Source of the DNA: Ampullaceana balthica
Taxonomy: Eukaryota; Mollusca; Gastropoda; Lymnaeidae
Direction: 5' to 3'
Length of the DNA stretch: 64,000 nt
NCBI GenBank assembly: GCA_944989445.1
Contig: CALYLW010000993.1
Location: 164,001-228,000, forward strand
A program made the translations under genes and the position numbers. The notes beneath the pieces were generated by a model that saw only the letters and a list, made by a program, of their open reading frames with translations, had not been told where the DNA came from and searched no databases. Shown in pieces: positions 53,019 through 64,000 of the stretch; the first letter of the stretch is position 1; each line of letters opens with the position of its first letter.

Positions 53019-56000
53019 ATGGCTCTGTCAGTGGAGAAATTACTGACAGATGCACACACACTCATCATACACCTGAAGGATCATGACACTCTCACTGACA
53101 GCATCATAGCTACAACACAAACACTTTTTAATAAAGTTGAAGCTATGAAACAGGCAAGTACCAGAAATTATAGAAAATTGTTGAAACAATTGAAAGTTTG
53201 TTTATAAGGGGACAAGATTACTGATAAGAAATTATGGGTTTATCAAACTTGATCTCATAACTTTTCAATGTACAGTGGAACCCGGTTAAGTCGACGGCCC
53301 TGGGGTATGAAAAATGGCGCCGAGATAACCGATCATCAAGTTAAACGAAAACCATTATGGCGTCAAAATATTAACGTGTGCTTGAAATTTCTTTATGTAC
53401 ATGATAAGGTTGTTAACGGTTAACTGGTTAGCCGTAACTTCGGTATAAACTTGTAGCGCGGAGTTAATATTTTGTTGTGTTACGGCAGAATACCAGAACC
53501 AATACGCGAGCGCCCGTGACATCAAAGCGTTTTCTTACTATTCCGGTATATAAATAATATACACGTCATGACTATTAGGTTAGTTCGCCTGCGGCTGAGG
53601 AAAGATTTTTAAAGAAATAATTTTCTTTGCTTAGTTGTCGAGGCATTGTACGAGAGCTAACATACAGTGCGCGTATGATATGAACAAGGTCAAAGTCAAG
53701 GCAGCGCCTGTTATTGTTACTATTTATATTACCAGAGTCATTAGAAAGACGTAGCAAAGCTACCGGGCGATTAATTGGTCCTCAAATTTGAGTTCGGTCT
53801 TTTATTGACAGTTTTCCTGCAAGTTAAAGCCATTTGACGTAAGATTACCACATTAATATCAAAACTGATATTTGCTTTAAAAATTGAGTACGGCTAGTGA
53901 ACTATTTTTTTAAAATATAAACTCTCTTAGTTGATGAAGCATAGTACGAGAAATAACACACAGTGCGCGATGTTAAAATGTGAACAACGTTAAAGCCCCG
54001 TGAACTATTATTGAACGATCAATTTTATTGGTTAGCTAGCATAAACGTAACCAATAGTAACACTTTTTATAAGACGCGCGCAAAAATACGGTAGCGAGAT
54101 GGTGAGTGGCAACGATAACTAACATTTTCAAAAGCTGGCTAGTAAGTTATAACACAGCGCTGAGAGCTGAACGCAAGCGGGCTGTGACGTCACCAGCAGA
54201 CCTCGCGAGGCCGAAATTTGATGTTGGTTATAAAAAATCGATAACTAACATTTTCAAAAGCTGACAATTGGTATACATGTAGTACCAGAAGCAACGCAGC
54301 GCTGAGAGCTAAACGCAAGCAGGCTGTGACGTCATCAGCAGACCTAGCGAGGCAGAAATTCGATGCCTTCCCTTGGTTATAAAAATCACATCTAACATTT
54401 TCAAAAGCTGGCGATTGGTCATGGGGATCGAGATAACCAACGCTAAGTGGAAAATTTGGCCCTCTTTTGTGCTCGAGGTATTAGGGTTCGGCGACTTAAA
54501 ATAATCGAATTAACCGATGAGAAAATCCAAAGACAAAGAGAGAATTTGGCGGTTCCAATAAAAAAACGTCGAATTAATAGAGCTGACGAGTTAACCGGGC
54601 TCGAGTTAAGTGGGTTCTACTGTAACAACATGTTTTTGAAAGATTGCTGTCCTGCAAAATTATTTTCAAAAGGAATGTTCATTTAGCTTGTGGAATTTAT
54701 GGCAGGTATTTATTTTAAGCTATTTTAAAATTTACTTGTATTGTTGCTTCTTTGAAAATAAATTATGTTCAAAAAAATTAATTTGATAAATTAAGAAATA
54801 TTTTAAAATTTGGTCTGTGAATTCTAAGTTGAGCAATAATTAAATTATCTAAAGCAACAAACATTCTTGAAAATGATGTTGACTTTAAAAAAAAATTTTT
54901 TAAAAAGATTTTCATCAGAATAACCTAAGGGATTTAAAAGAATTTGAACAGATTAAGTATTGACTAGAGTTAATCTTCCAAACTGGTGGCTATAATTAAC
55001 ACCATTAACAATTGCAGCAGCAATGCATAAACTTCCCATTTACTAAAGTTATTTTTTTAAAAACATGCAGTTAGTAAACATCGTGAATTTTTACAAGATT
55101 CCCATATTGCTCCCTCTCCCCCCCCACCCTCCCTACCACGGTATGCCACCACATAATTTTTTTCACATTTGAAATACAATAATTTTTAACATTCCATTTT
55201 ACACCACAAATTTATAACATGAATGTTTAAATTCCTTTAAACAGAAACTAGCACATTTAAAATTGCTTGTGGTATTTTTAATGATCTTAGTCAGTGAAGA
55301 TGTCTAATTTTCTTAAAGAACTGTTAGTTTGACAGAGAGACTGACTGAAATTTTTACCTAGTGAATTACGTATAACGTTGGAATAAAACAGAAATATGAA
55401 TAACAGTAAATAAATACCTTCAGCAATTTAACCTAAGGCAATTTTAATGTAGAACTATAGTTATTATTGTATTTGCCTCTTGCCCTGCAGTACCAAGATG
55501 ATATTACTGAATTAAATGAGATTGCAAAGCATCGGCCCAGGTCAACGCTAGTTTTAGGCATCGCCCAAGAAAACCGACAAATTCGTGAGCTGCAGCATGA
55601 GAACAGGGAGCTACAGGCCACCCTGGAGGAACACCAGTCTGCCCTGGAGCTTATCATGCAGAAATACAGAGAGCACACTGTCAAACTTTTACAAAGTAAC
55701 AGGCTAGAGAGGGCCATACAGGAAAAGGAGATTGTAGATAAGGTATTCACGGTGTTTCTCAAATATGTTTTCATGATTTAAACTTTATAAATGTTTGTAT
55801 TGTTTAAAGTTTTTTAAGTTAATCCATAAATAGCGATTTCACCATGCTTTTCCTGGTTGAGGGGAGAAGATTCCTTTGATTACACTTGCCTTAAATGTTT
55901 CCATGATTCTCTCTCTCCTAAAGCTCTTCTGTTACTCCTACACCTGTCCACGCTGTCTTCATAAAGTCACCTTCCCCATATAGTTGTGCAACATCTAAGA

Positions 56001-57620
56001 TGTGATCACCTCATGCCTTCACTCATCAACCCTTACTTTCTTCACCTTTACATAGTTATCTCATTTTCATGTTTTTCATAAATTTATATTTTCCCCCTAT
56101 TTATCCTGTAAAACTGATTTTATCTAAATTTAAAACTTTTGAGCATAACTGGAAGTCAAAAACATTTTGCACTTTCTTAATCATAAACCTATGTATGACT
56201 AATTGATGCTAATAAATGTATTAGTGACATCTGAGAGGTAGAATTTTATATTTCATTGTCTTGTATTTTTATACTTGATATTCATCAATACAATATGAAG
56301 TTGAAATATTAATCAAGTTTTTAAGAAACTTCCTGAATAATGTGAACAAATTATATCCAATATCCTTCCAGGATTCAGTTTCTCACTTAATGGACAAGAT
56401 TGATGAAATGGCTGGTGTCATGCAGAAAGCTATTGAGGTATGGGAAAAAAGTTATTTAAGCTGGCACAGTAATAAATGGTAGCTTATGGGTGGTATACAT
56501 ACATGTGGTACATTACATATATCTTTCTTTGCTTATACCTTGTGTATTTCACATGTCAAAAGTGTGACTAAAGCCTAAATTTAATGAATGGACTTACAAT
56601 AAATTATTTAGCAGAATTCTGTGCTGTGTAATAATTTAGATTACATTTATTTATTTGTTTTGTAACTTTAATACTTAGTAATCACGTTATGTGGATTAAA
56701 CTTTTGTAAATACTATTAAGTATTAGGCGGCTGGATAGCTAAGTCAATAGTGCACTCACCTCACAAGCTGAGGGGCGTGGCTTCGAGCCCATGTAAAAGC
56801 CACAATAAAAATGATGAATGACTAACACTAAGAAAGTCCTCCGCTGAACTGGAAGGGAGACGGGGCACCCACTAGGTCTATCAAGCCCTAGTAAGTTCTA
56901 ATAGAAACATAGGACCCCCTACGACCATCGGTTATGGGACTTTAAAAAATTATTATTTTTTTTAAACACTAGTAAAAATATATGAGAAAAGAGCCTGTTT
57001 TCCCCAGAACCCATGTTGTCTGTGAAACCTCTTGCTTTTTTATTTTCTCTGTTGAATGAAAATCCTGATGACACGCTAACAGTAATGTCTTTATGCCAAG
57101 GTTGATGAGACCGTTGGATGTGCTGAGAAAGAACGCCTGTCCCGACTTGAAGTGGAAAACAGAGCTCTGAGAGAGCTGCTAGAGATTTGTACCACCAGCA
57201 AGGAGAGAATAATTCCAGTTGAGCCGAAGGTGGAGGTCATGAAAAAGGACGAGGACGCAGATGANGGCTGTCGGTGAAGACGATGACACCACTGACACTG
57301 AGGGCGACTCCTCGATCGTGATGGCCCCTGACAAGAAAGAGGACGGCGAAAAGAAAGAGGCCGCAGATAAGAAGAGGACACCAAACAGCAGCAGGGAGAC
57401 AACCCCGACAGGCAATAAAAGTGTGGGAACCAGTAAATCCGCTGTTGATTTGAGGAAAGGAAAGACCACTCCTGTAAGCACTGCCACTGTTAAGAAAGCC
57501 ACCTCGGCCACTGGTGTAAAGAAGGAGTTGGGGCCAATTAAGAAAAGTCCATCCGCCGAGAACAAAAAAGAACTGAAATCAACAACCAAAGCCCCCCCAA
57601 AGCCTGCTGTTAAGAAGTGA
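53019..57620 (+). CDS. FGFR1OP2: FGFR1 oncogene partner 2 / SIKE family coiled-coil protein
   Basis: Four coding exons: 53019-53153, 55491-55742, 56372-56437, 57101-57620. The family members bind striatin/STRIPAK complexes (SIKE1 and FGFR1OP2 in vertebrates). The N terminus VEKLLTDAHTLI is followed by YQDDITELNEIAKHRPRSTL, QENRQIRELQHENRELQATL and HQSALELIMQKYREH, all highly conserved and coiled coil, then MDKIDEMAGVMQKAIE and ENRALRELLEI. After about residue 205 comes a Lys/Pro/Ser/Thr-rich tail of some 115 residues not present in the 253-residue human protein. Intron 1 starts with GC (CAG|GCAAGT) and ends with AG. An ambiguous base n at 57265 adds one nucleotide: without it exon 4 is 519 bp and the frame runs to the TGA at 57618-57620 (323 residues); with it a stop appears 9 bases later. 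A sequence error is the simplest reading. Confidence 0.92.
53273..54622. mobile_element. Pogo/Tigger-like non-autonomous DNA transposon, copy 3
   Basis: Ends CAGTGGAACCCGGTTAAGTC and the complement of CAGTAGAACCCACTTAACTC are flanked by TA. It lies inside the GC-AG intron of FGFR1OP2. An internal duplication of about 140 bp (CTGTGACGTCACCAGCAGACC-type block at about 54180 and 54325) resembles the interior of copy 1. Confidence 0.85.
56726..56950 (+). mobile_element. tRNA-derived SINE, copy 2
   Basis: Starts GGCGGCTGGATAGCTAAGTC, with B box GCTTCGAGCCC, then the family body AAGAAAGTCCTCCGCTGAAC and the end GGTTATGGGACTTT plus A-rich tail. Located in FGFR1OP2 intron 3. Confidence 0.83.
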
Positions 57621-59379
57621 TACCTGAACATTGTTGTTTATCACAGGCCCATTCCTGAACCATAAAGTTAAAAAAAGAAAGAAAAAAAAAGAGACTATAT
57701 TTTAATTTTTTAAATTAAAGTTTAAGTGGGCGAGTGGGGGTTTTAATTTAGTTTCCCTCTGTAAACAGCCCTTGCCCCACAGTAACTGTGATAATATAAG
57801 TGAAATTGGAGAGGTTAAAGTGATTCCCTTTTGGTATTTATGTTAAACTTTTGGGGGAATATCCTGAAATGAAACTTCTTTTCAAAACTCAAAATCAAGA
57901 AAGTTATATTAATTATAGAAATTGATAAATATTTGTCCACCTCCATGAAGCGCTTATAATTTCTTACTTTGCGATTAACTACATTATACTGCATTTATTA
58001 TCAGATTTGTATGTTTTGGTTTTTAATTGACTTTGTCCTTATTTCTGAAAATGATCATAAATATAACTGCACTGAAGATCACATTGGTAGAGGACAATGC
58101 ATTGTATTTATCAAAAGATAAATCATCCACTGATTTAGTCATCAATTTTAAATTGTTGTATTATATGGATTCAAAATAAACTTGACTTCAACATGGAACT
58201 TGGAACCTATTTAAGAGATATATTGCACCCATTTTAAAATTCATTTAAAATATTCTTTATGTCCCATCACAAAGAAATTTCCAAGGTACATTAATATATG
58301 GTGCTATAAATATCTATACCTGCAACTGGAAAGATTAAAAAATATTTCTATATACACTATAGATTACTTAATAGTCATGGTGTGTAAAAGGTTAAGGGAT
58401 TTAAAACTTATATCTTCTCAACTTACAGTACCCCTGGAGAAGCAGATATAACATATTGTTCTAAGTTCTAACAAAAAATAAAATGATGGTGTGAAAATGG
58501 GAACCAAATTCACAAAGCATCTTTTGAAATACATGGCCATCCGATATGTCGGTCAATTCTTAGTTGACTACACATTGCATGACATTATTTCTCAAATGTT
58601 TGATGGCCCAATCAACAGTTTTGTTGTGTCTCAATAGCTGAAATCTTTCAGTCAGGTCACAGGAGATATTTACATGCTGTCTTTACAGGATTATCTTAAG
58701 TAATTGTTAAAGTAGTGCTTTAAACAAATAAATATAAACTTAAATTATGCTTTTTAAAAATTTTTAATATTAATATCCTAAGGAATCTCACTCAGCAAGT
58801 TAAAAATCTTCAGCTATCAGAAAGCTTAAAAATGAGGCAGAAACAGTTGTGTGCAAGAATAATTTAGTTAATCCAGAATAATGGAAATGTTCTATTGATC
58901 ATTGAATTGGTATTTTTTATGATGTAAAAGTGAAGTCATTGTGAATGAAACATCACTTTATATATTTATTAAACATCATGATACAGAAAAAAAAAGTACC
59001 GCCTTGAACTATTAATTATTTTTTTATTGTAGATCAATTCAAAATTAAGTTATAAAGCATCCTCATCAAGTCATGAGTAACTGGAAGAAGACATGTACAT
59101 AGGAATGAATTTGAGTATTAAAATTAAAGGAAATTGATAGTTTTAAAAATACACTTGACTTGATCAACACAGATAAAGTTCAACATAATTATTATTAATA
59201 ACAAGCAAACATGAATTATACCAATATATAACTGAGAAATGTGCCCTCAGAAGAAAATATTTCAAATAAGTTGTATGTTATGAAAATCAAATTTTTTTTA
59301 AAAGATCAATTATAATTATTGATTGTTGGATATCAAAAAAGAACATAGCTTTTCTATGATTTACAGTACTGATAAATAT
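57621..59379. other. 3' UTR and intergenic sequence after FGFR1OP2
   Basis: AT-rich, no gene seen. AATAAA at 58175-58180 is a candidate poly(A) signal. Confidence 0.5.
58175..58180 (+). promoter_or_regulatory. Candidate poly(A) signal of FGFR1OP2
   Basis: AATAAA about 560 bp after the stop codon, followed by a T-rich/G-containing stretch. Position is plausible, not proven. Confidence 0.4.
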
Positions 59380-59690
59380 GTTTGGCCTTGAACTGGTGGG
59401 GCCCAATAATGTGTTTACAAATCAATTAGCAGATTAAAGCTTGAGAACCGATCCATGTGGTGCACAGCTGTCAAGGAAAGCGTAAAACTAGCTGAGGAGC
59501 ACAGGATGGAGGAGACTATAGACAAAAGAGCTAGGAGAAAGGAAAAAAAAATTGGGAAGCACAGAACACCTGTGCAAAGGTTGCGATAAAGACTCGCTCA
59601 AGGATAGGACTGCTCGGCCACATGAGGAAATGCAACCCAACGGTGATGCACAATCGTCTCTCGAGACGGAAGGATGCTGAAAGGAATGTT
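59380..59690 (+). pseudogene. LINE ORF2 C-terminal remnant
   Basis: Conceptual translation gives RSMWCTAVKESVKLAEEHRM, then DKRARRKEK and, in another frame, SRIGLLGHMRKCNPT. This matches the region and zinc-knuckle-like end ('SRIGLxSHxRxC') at the C terminus of CR1/Jockey-type non-LTR retrotransposon polyproteins. It is frameshifted and isolated. Confidence 0.72.
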
Positions 59691-60769
59691 GATTTTGATT
59701 GATATTCATCTTTGACGCATTGAACAATAAATATAACACAAATGAAAAATTCAAGTTTCACATATTTGTTGAATATATCAATGTAGATTTCATTTAGTGA
59801 GTCTAAGTCAGCCGGTCATGGTTCACAGACCCCCTAGATAAATAAATCCTTGTTGATATTTGTATTGGTATAAGATTAAGTAGCAAAATAAGAATGACAG
59901 CCAATTAACTAACAATATCATGACTTCCACAACAATGCCCCCACACTATGTCATGGTGTGTTGGTCAGAAATTATATCTTAAAAGTTTTTAAAAGCTGCC
60001 AAAATGAGGTGCAATCTATTTCAACAATCGCATTTGATTAATATATTTAGCTTTAAGCGCAAGCTACTTGTTTGATGGTTAGAAACTCGATGTTAATTTC
60101 TTCACTACTAAAAAGATATTTAGATAATATGGTACTCATTCCACGTGAAATGTTTCACAACAAATGTAATTTACCGCAATCAAACATTAAAAATAAATAT
60201 TACAGTAAAAATTGTTTCATGGAAAAACAATGGAAGGTGGTTCGCATTAATTCTTTTAAATATCTCAAAAAGTTTAAGTATCATACATTAAATTAATGAA
60301 ATTTTCTTCATGAACATTAGCTTTTCTTCTGATTAGCTTTATTTTGCTACTAAGTTTGACTCAGTATTTAAAAGCCAGAAATTTGTGAAAATGTAAACAA
60401 AAAAATTAACCCATTGGAATGAACTGTTATCTCAGAGAGTTATCTCTTTAAAGAGGTATACCCCTAATAAAACATCTCAAAACTAAAAGAAGCTGCCAGC
60501 TAGGAATCAATACAAAAATACTTGGACAATATTAGTTATTTTTAAAAATAATAGACGCCAAAGGGAAAAAAAATCTCTATGGTACAGATAAATAGTACAC
60601 ACTAAAGTTTAAAAAGACTGCCACCTTGCCAGCAATACAAAAATACTTGTATGATATTAGATATTCAAAAAAAAATTGATAGATTTCAAGAGAAAAACAA
60701 TACCCTATTTGGTACAAATAAATAATTTTAAAAAAGATTAAAACCTGCATAATTTACAGCCAACTACAG
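59691..60769. other. 3' flank of TM7SF3, nothing else recognised
   Basis: AT-rich. A duplicated segment around CAATACAAAAATACTTG occurs near 60510 and 60630. A poly(A) hexamer on the minus strand lies at 60338-60343. Confidence 0.45.
60338..60343 (-). promoter_or_regulatory. Candidate poly(A) signal of TM7SF3
   Basis: AATAAA on the minus strand, about 430 bp beyond the stop codon. Confidence 0.35.
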
Positions 60770-63408
60770 TTAGGTCAACATGTTTTTGTTCTTGTTTCTA
60801 TCGTTGCGAGGATTTCCTGCCACACTTCTGCTGGCAGAGGAGCCGTAACCTGGGATCCTGGATGGCAACAGCGACTTCCTCTCATCATCACTGCCTCGGC
60901 TGCTGGTGTTGTTCTCTTCCTCATCTTCATCGTTCTCCGAGTACTGCGGTGGTACCTGCTCTAGGCTCCTTGTTCTCCCTCGCCAAATTGGAATGTCGAA
61001 GGCTGGATGACCTTTTTCTCTGTGCCACTGGAAAACCGCTCCCAAGATGACCAGCACGGGCCAGAGTGTGAAGAGGATTATATCTGAATGTTTAAGAAAA
61101 TTATTTTTTTAGAAAATAAAAATTGCAGATCAATTTTCTTTTAGATTCAAATATTTTTTCAGAATATTTTGTTTACCTTCGGTATGGGAGGGGAAGATGA
61201 CCCTGACCCCCAGGTAGTTTTCTTCTGTTTGATGATAAATTGAGTTCAGAAACACGAGTCTGAGGCTGGACTTCAGTGGTATGGCGATGGACATGAGGAG
61301 CAAATAGCTTCCGATGATAGCGCTGGATAAGATACTTAACTGAGGAAAGTAGGACATGAAAACATGAGATTAACATCAACAAGCCTTGTGAGATGATCAT
61401 TTAAAAAAAACAGATTTTGCAAAAAGCCAAGTGGTTGAGGGGGGAATCAACATCCACAAGGACTTCTTAAAAAGAAAAAAAAATCACAGCATTTGGAAAC
61501 ATCTCCTGCTCAATAATTGGAATATAGAAATGTATTTTTTTTTAAATGTTTGTGTCCCATAACCTCATGGTCGTAGGGGGTTCTAATGTTACATTATAAC
61601 TTTCTCGAAGCTTGGTAGACCTTGGCGGCACCCATCTCCTCTCCAGATCAGCGGAGGACTTTTTAGTAATAGTCATTCATCAACATTTTTATTGTGGCTT
61701 TAACGTGGGCTAGATCCCACGCCCCTCAGCTTGTGAGGCGAGCGCACTATTGACTTTTGCTATCCAGCCGCCATGTATTTAACTTTCCCCAATTGAGGGG
61801 AGAACCAATCTACTAGATATACTGCATAAAACCTTACCAGCTTTGTAAAGGCCATGAGAACCAATCTACTAGATATACTGCATAAAACCTTACCAGCTTT
61901 GTAAAGGCCATGAGAACCACAGCAAACAACAATATGATGCAGACAAATCCCATAGCATAGTTGAAAGTTGTCACCCACCAAGTTACATTAGCTGGAAATT
62001 GAAATATTGTGCAAGTAAAAAAACAGAAAGAGATTCTTTTTTGTTAAACAATTAAAATGTATAAATATTGAGTCAATGAAAATTTAGTTTAATTTTTTTT
62101 TAAATCCCATCAGAAAATTAACTGGTTGATTGGTCAAATGTGTTAGCAGTGTTTTGAATCCAGTTTTGTCTTCTTTTCCGTTTCCTCATTTCCTTCCAAA
62201 AGAAAAGTTTTCCTTTTCAAATGCTATTTCATACTAAAATAAATGTCAGCTTTAAAAAAAAACAATTTAACTTCAGACCAAATCAAGTGGAAAATGCTGA
62301 ATGAATGATGAAGAGCAAATGACCGACCTAGGGGTGTTAAAAACAGCACAGATGCAATCAGGTAACCAGTGAGGAGTCCGGCCAGGAAGACTGACATCAC
62401 TGGAAATGGGTAAAGGAACCAGAAGGCCAACCAGATACAACCCCCTACAATGCCTAAAGATAAGGCAACTGGTAATTTCACTGTGGACATAAAATTATTT
62501 TTAAATTTAGGAAGGTAAGCCACAAAGATATTTGAATAATTATAATTCTTTTATACAATTATTTATATTTCATATAAAGGGCTATCCCTATACTACCTAC
62601 ACACTTCGGAGTAGGGGATCTTGCATATAAGTGTGCACAAGCGTCAATAGAATGTGTATGTATGTACAAATGAAGTTGTAGCCTGAAGACTGCTTAAAAT
62701 CACACACACTAGACTTGAACACAATTACTTTCTCATGGGCAAACAATGGGTAAAGAGAATTATTCACACACTTGCACTTGTTAAAAAACATGTATATAAT
62801 TCACAAGATCAAATGAGTGGGCACTAAAGGAACAAATACGAAGGGTTTCCCATATCTATTCTCCTGGCCCAGAGTTAAATTCTAATGAGCATCAAAGCCA
62901 TTTCAACTAGGCTGGATTGCTGGATGCATCTTATTAATCAGGTAAAAGCTTTTTCACTATAGCTAACAATTATTTTTTCAAACAGGAATAAGGGGTTTAG
63001 AAGATTATTTGTATGAAACTCATAGGCTAAAAATGTATGGGGTGCAACATGGGGTTAGAATGAGGATGAAAATATGACATTTTAGTGTGTGCATAAGAAG
63101 TAAATGACCCCTAACCAATTAAATCCCTTAATTTTATTTTCTTAAATCAATGGTTCCCAAAGTTAAGCATTTATAATTGAGATACTTGAACATTTCTGTC
63201 AGCCATAGCTACTTGTTTACGCACGTGGTAATACAAAAATATTTAAATATTATACATTTTCAAAATGTAAACATTTTTTTTTAAAATTAAAATTAAGACA
63301 AAAGATTGAGATTTTTTTTTAATTTACCAGAATCTTCAAAAGTATGTTGTACTGACATAACAATGTAGATAAGCAAAGAAGAAAATCCAAAGCCAACAAG
63401 TACTTGAG
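60770..63408 (-). CDS. TM7SF3: Transmembrane 7 superfamily member 3, 5' partial
   Basis: Five exons on the minus strand (63328-63408, 62328-62480, 61894-61991, 61177-61339, 60770-61083) join in frame to 268 residues plus stop; earlier exons lie beyond 64000. The visible part is the C-terminal membrane half: about six hydrophobic segments, for example VGFGFSSLLIYIVMSV, ALSLGIVGGCIWLAFWFLYP, FLAGLLTGYLIASVLFL, FVCIILLFAVVLMAF, ILSSAIIGSYLLLMSIAI and FTLWPVLVILGAVF. They are followed by QWHREKGHPAFD and a long hydrophilic acidic/Ser-rich tail ending in NKNMLT. Vertebrate TM7SF3 is a multipass protein implicated in stress survival of beta cells. Identification rests on the membrane pattern, the VLFLTPL and WHREKGHP motifs and convergent adjacency to FGFR1OP2, as in human. 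The donor of exon 61894 is duplicated. Confidence 0.82.
61553..61772 (-). mobile_element. tRNA-derived SINE, copy 3
   Basis: Inverted copy in a TM7SF3 intron. Read on the minus strand it starts GGCGGCTGGATAGC, has B box GGGATCTAGCCC, the body AAAAAGTCCTCCGCTGATC and the end GGTTATGGGAC. Confidence 0.82.
61800..61911 (-). repeat. 56-bp tandem duplication of an exon-intron junction
   Basis: Two identical or nearly identical 56-bp units (61800-61855 and 61856-61911) each contain the last 18 coding bases ATGGCCTTTACAAAGCTG of the TM7SF3 exon plus its donor GTAAGG. The upstream donor (exon end 61894) keeps the frame into exon 61177-61339. Use of the second (exon end 61838) would add 56 bases, shifting the frame. 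Confidence 0.9.
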
Positions 63409-64000
63409 CTGAAAGAATGCAAGAAACAATTTTTATTTACAGTAATAATTGATTCTGCAACATAGGGGCTGATATAAAAATATGTTTCTTGTTTGTTGAC
63501 ACAAATAGCTTATTGCCTTACAACTGTATTGAGATTTCCACAAAAAAAAAGAAGAAAAAAAATATGGCAATAAAGAGTAGTGTTTTAAATGATTCAAGCT
63601 AAATGCTTTTATCAACTGCATCATTCAAATACTCTAAAAATTTAACAAAGCGTTTCTGAATGAATCAGTTTAGTTCAATGTAGGTCATAATCTTTCGGAC
63701 AACTGGGTCACTTATGTAAAGTCATTATATCCCAGAAAAATGTGCAAATGTGATTACTTTGGTCTGCTTATTTATATAGAGCACAGAATTGTTCATTTAT
63801 AATTAAAACAATAAACCTGTAAAATTTGGAACCAAAACTGCTAGGTTCAGATTATTTTTATATAAATTTAAGAAATAATCTAAAACTGAGATGAGTTATT
63901 CTTAACTGATTTGATCAGTCCTTTATAGTCCTTTTCATATTGCCCGAAAAGTATTTTTTTTAACCTCTTCAAAATTGACAGCTAAAATGTAAAAAAGAAT

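Noticed and set aside
57261..57620. Separate small gene starting at the ATG at 57261
   Set aside because: It is the continuation of FGFR1OP2 exon 4 once the single ambiguous base is discounted; exon lengths then sum to a multiple of three.

Overview
The window is AT-rich eukaryotic DNA with spliced genes, large introns and many fragmentary DNA transposons. It is probably from a mollusc, most likely a gastropod; that assignment is inferred from gene content and repeat style and was not tested. There is no sign of bacterial, organellar or viral coding sequence.

Five conserved protein-coding genes can be assembled exon by exon. (1) DNAI7/CASC1 (+, 1477-17373, 5' end outside the window) is an axonemal dynein-associated protein. 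(2) NDUFA9 (-, 18581-33089, complete, 11 coding exons) is a mitochondrial complex I subunit and converges on DNAI7. (3) A small secreted protein (+, 44012-47011, 4 exons) combines an IGFBP-like N-terminal module with a thyroglobulin type-1 domain. (4) FGFR1OP2/SIKE family (+, 53019-57620, 4 coding exons) has a GC-AG intron and one ambiguous base that breaks the frame. (5) TM7SF3 (-, 60770-63408, 5' end outside the window) converges on FGFR1OP2. The convergent FGFR1OP2/TM7SF3 pair is also adjacent in human 12p; DNAI7 and NDUFA9 lie on the same human arm.

Mobile elements fill the introns and most of 33-43 kb. A Helentron/HINE-like family appears at five loci (7.5, 11.4, 12.7-13.8, 19.9 and 37-38.5 kb); the last is a head-to-tail trimer of about 508-bp units. 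Two canonical Helitron pieces abut head-to-tail at 33375-34645. Several hAT elements occur, some with exact or near-exact 8-bp target duplications and nested up to three deep (34679-39296, 35252-39075, 35397-35563, with the HINE trimer inside). Three pogo/Tigger-like elements are flanked by TA (20105, 24055, 53273). There are three tRNA-derived SINE copies, two LINE 3' coding remnants, and several foldback or palindromic elements (7834-8300, 23950-25605, 47376-47490, 48678-50455). A hammerhead-ribozyme-like motif lies at 25511-25556 next to a palindrome split by a Tigger insertion. A 36-bp minisatellite of about 30 copies (50654-51736) has a consensus unit without stops in any of the six frames.

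The genes do not form an operon or shared pathway: one ciliary motility protein, one respiratory-chain subunit, one secreted cysteine-rich protein, one coiled-coil scaffold of the STRIPAK-linked FGFR1OP2/SIKE family, and one multipass membrane protein. Repeats touch gene structure in two places: tandem duplications copy a 5' splice site in DNAI7 (4359-4520) and in TM7SF3 (61800-61911).
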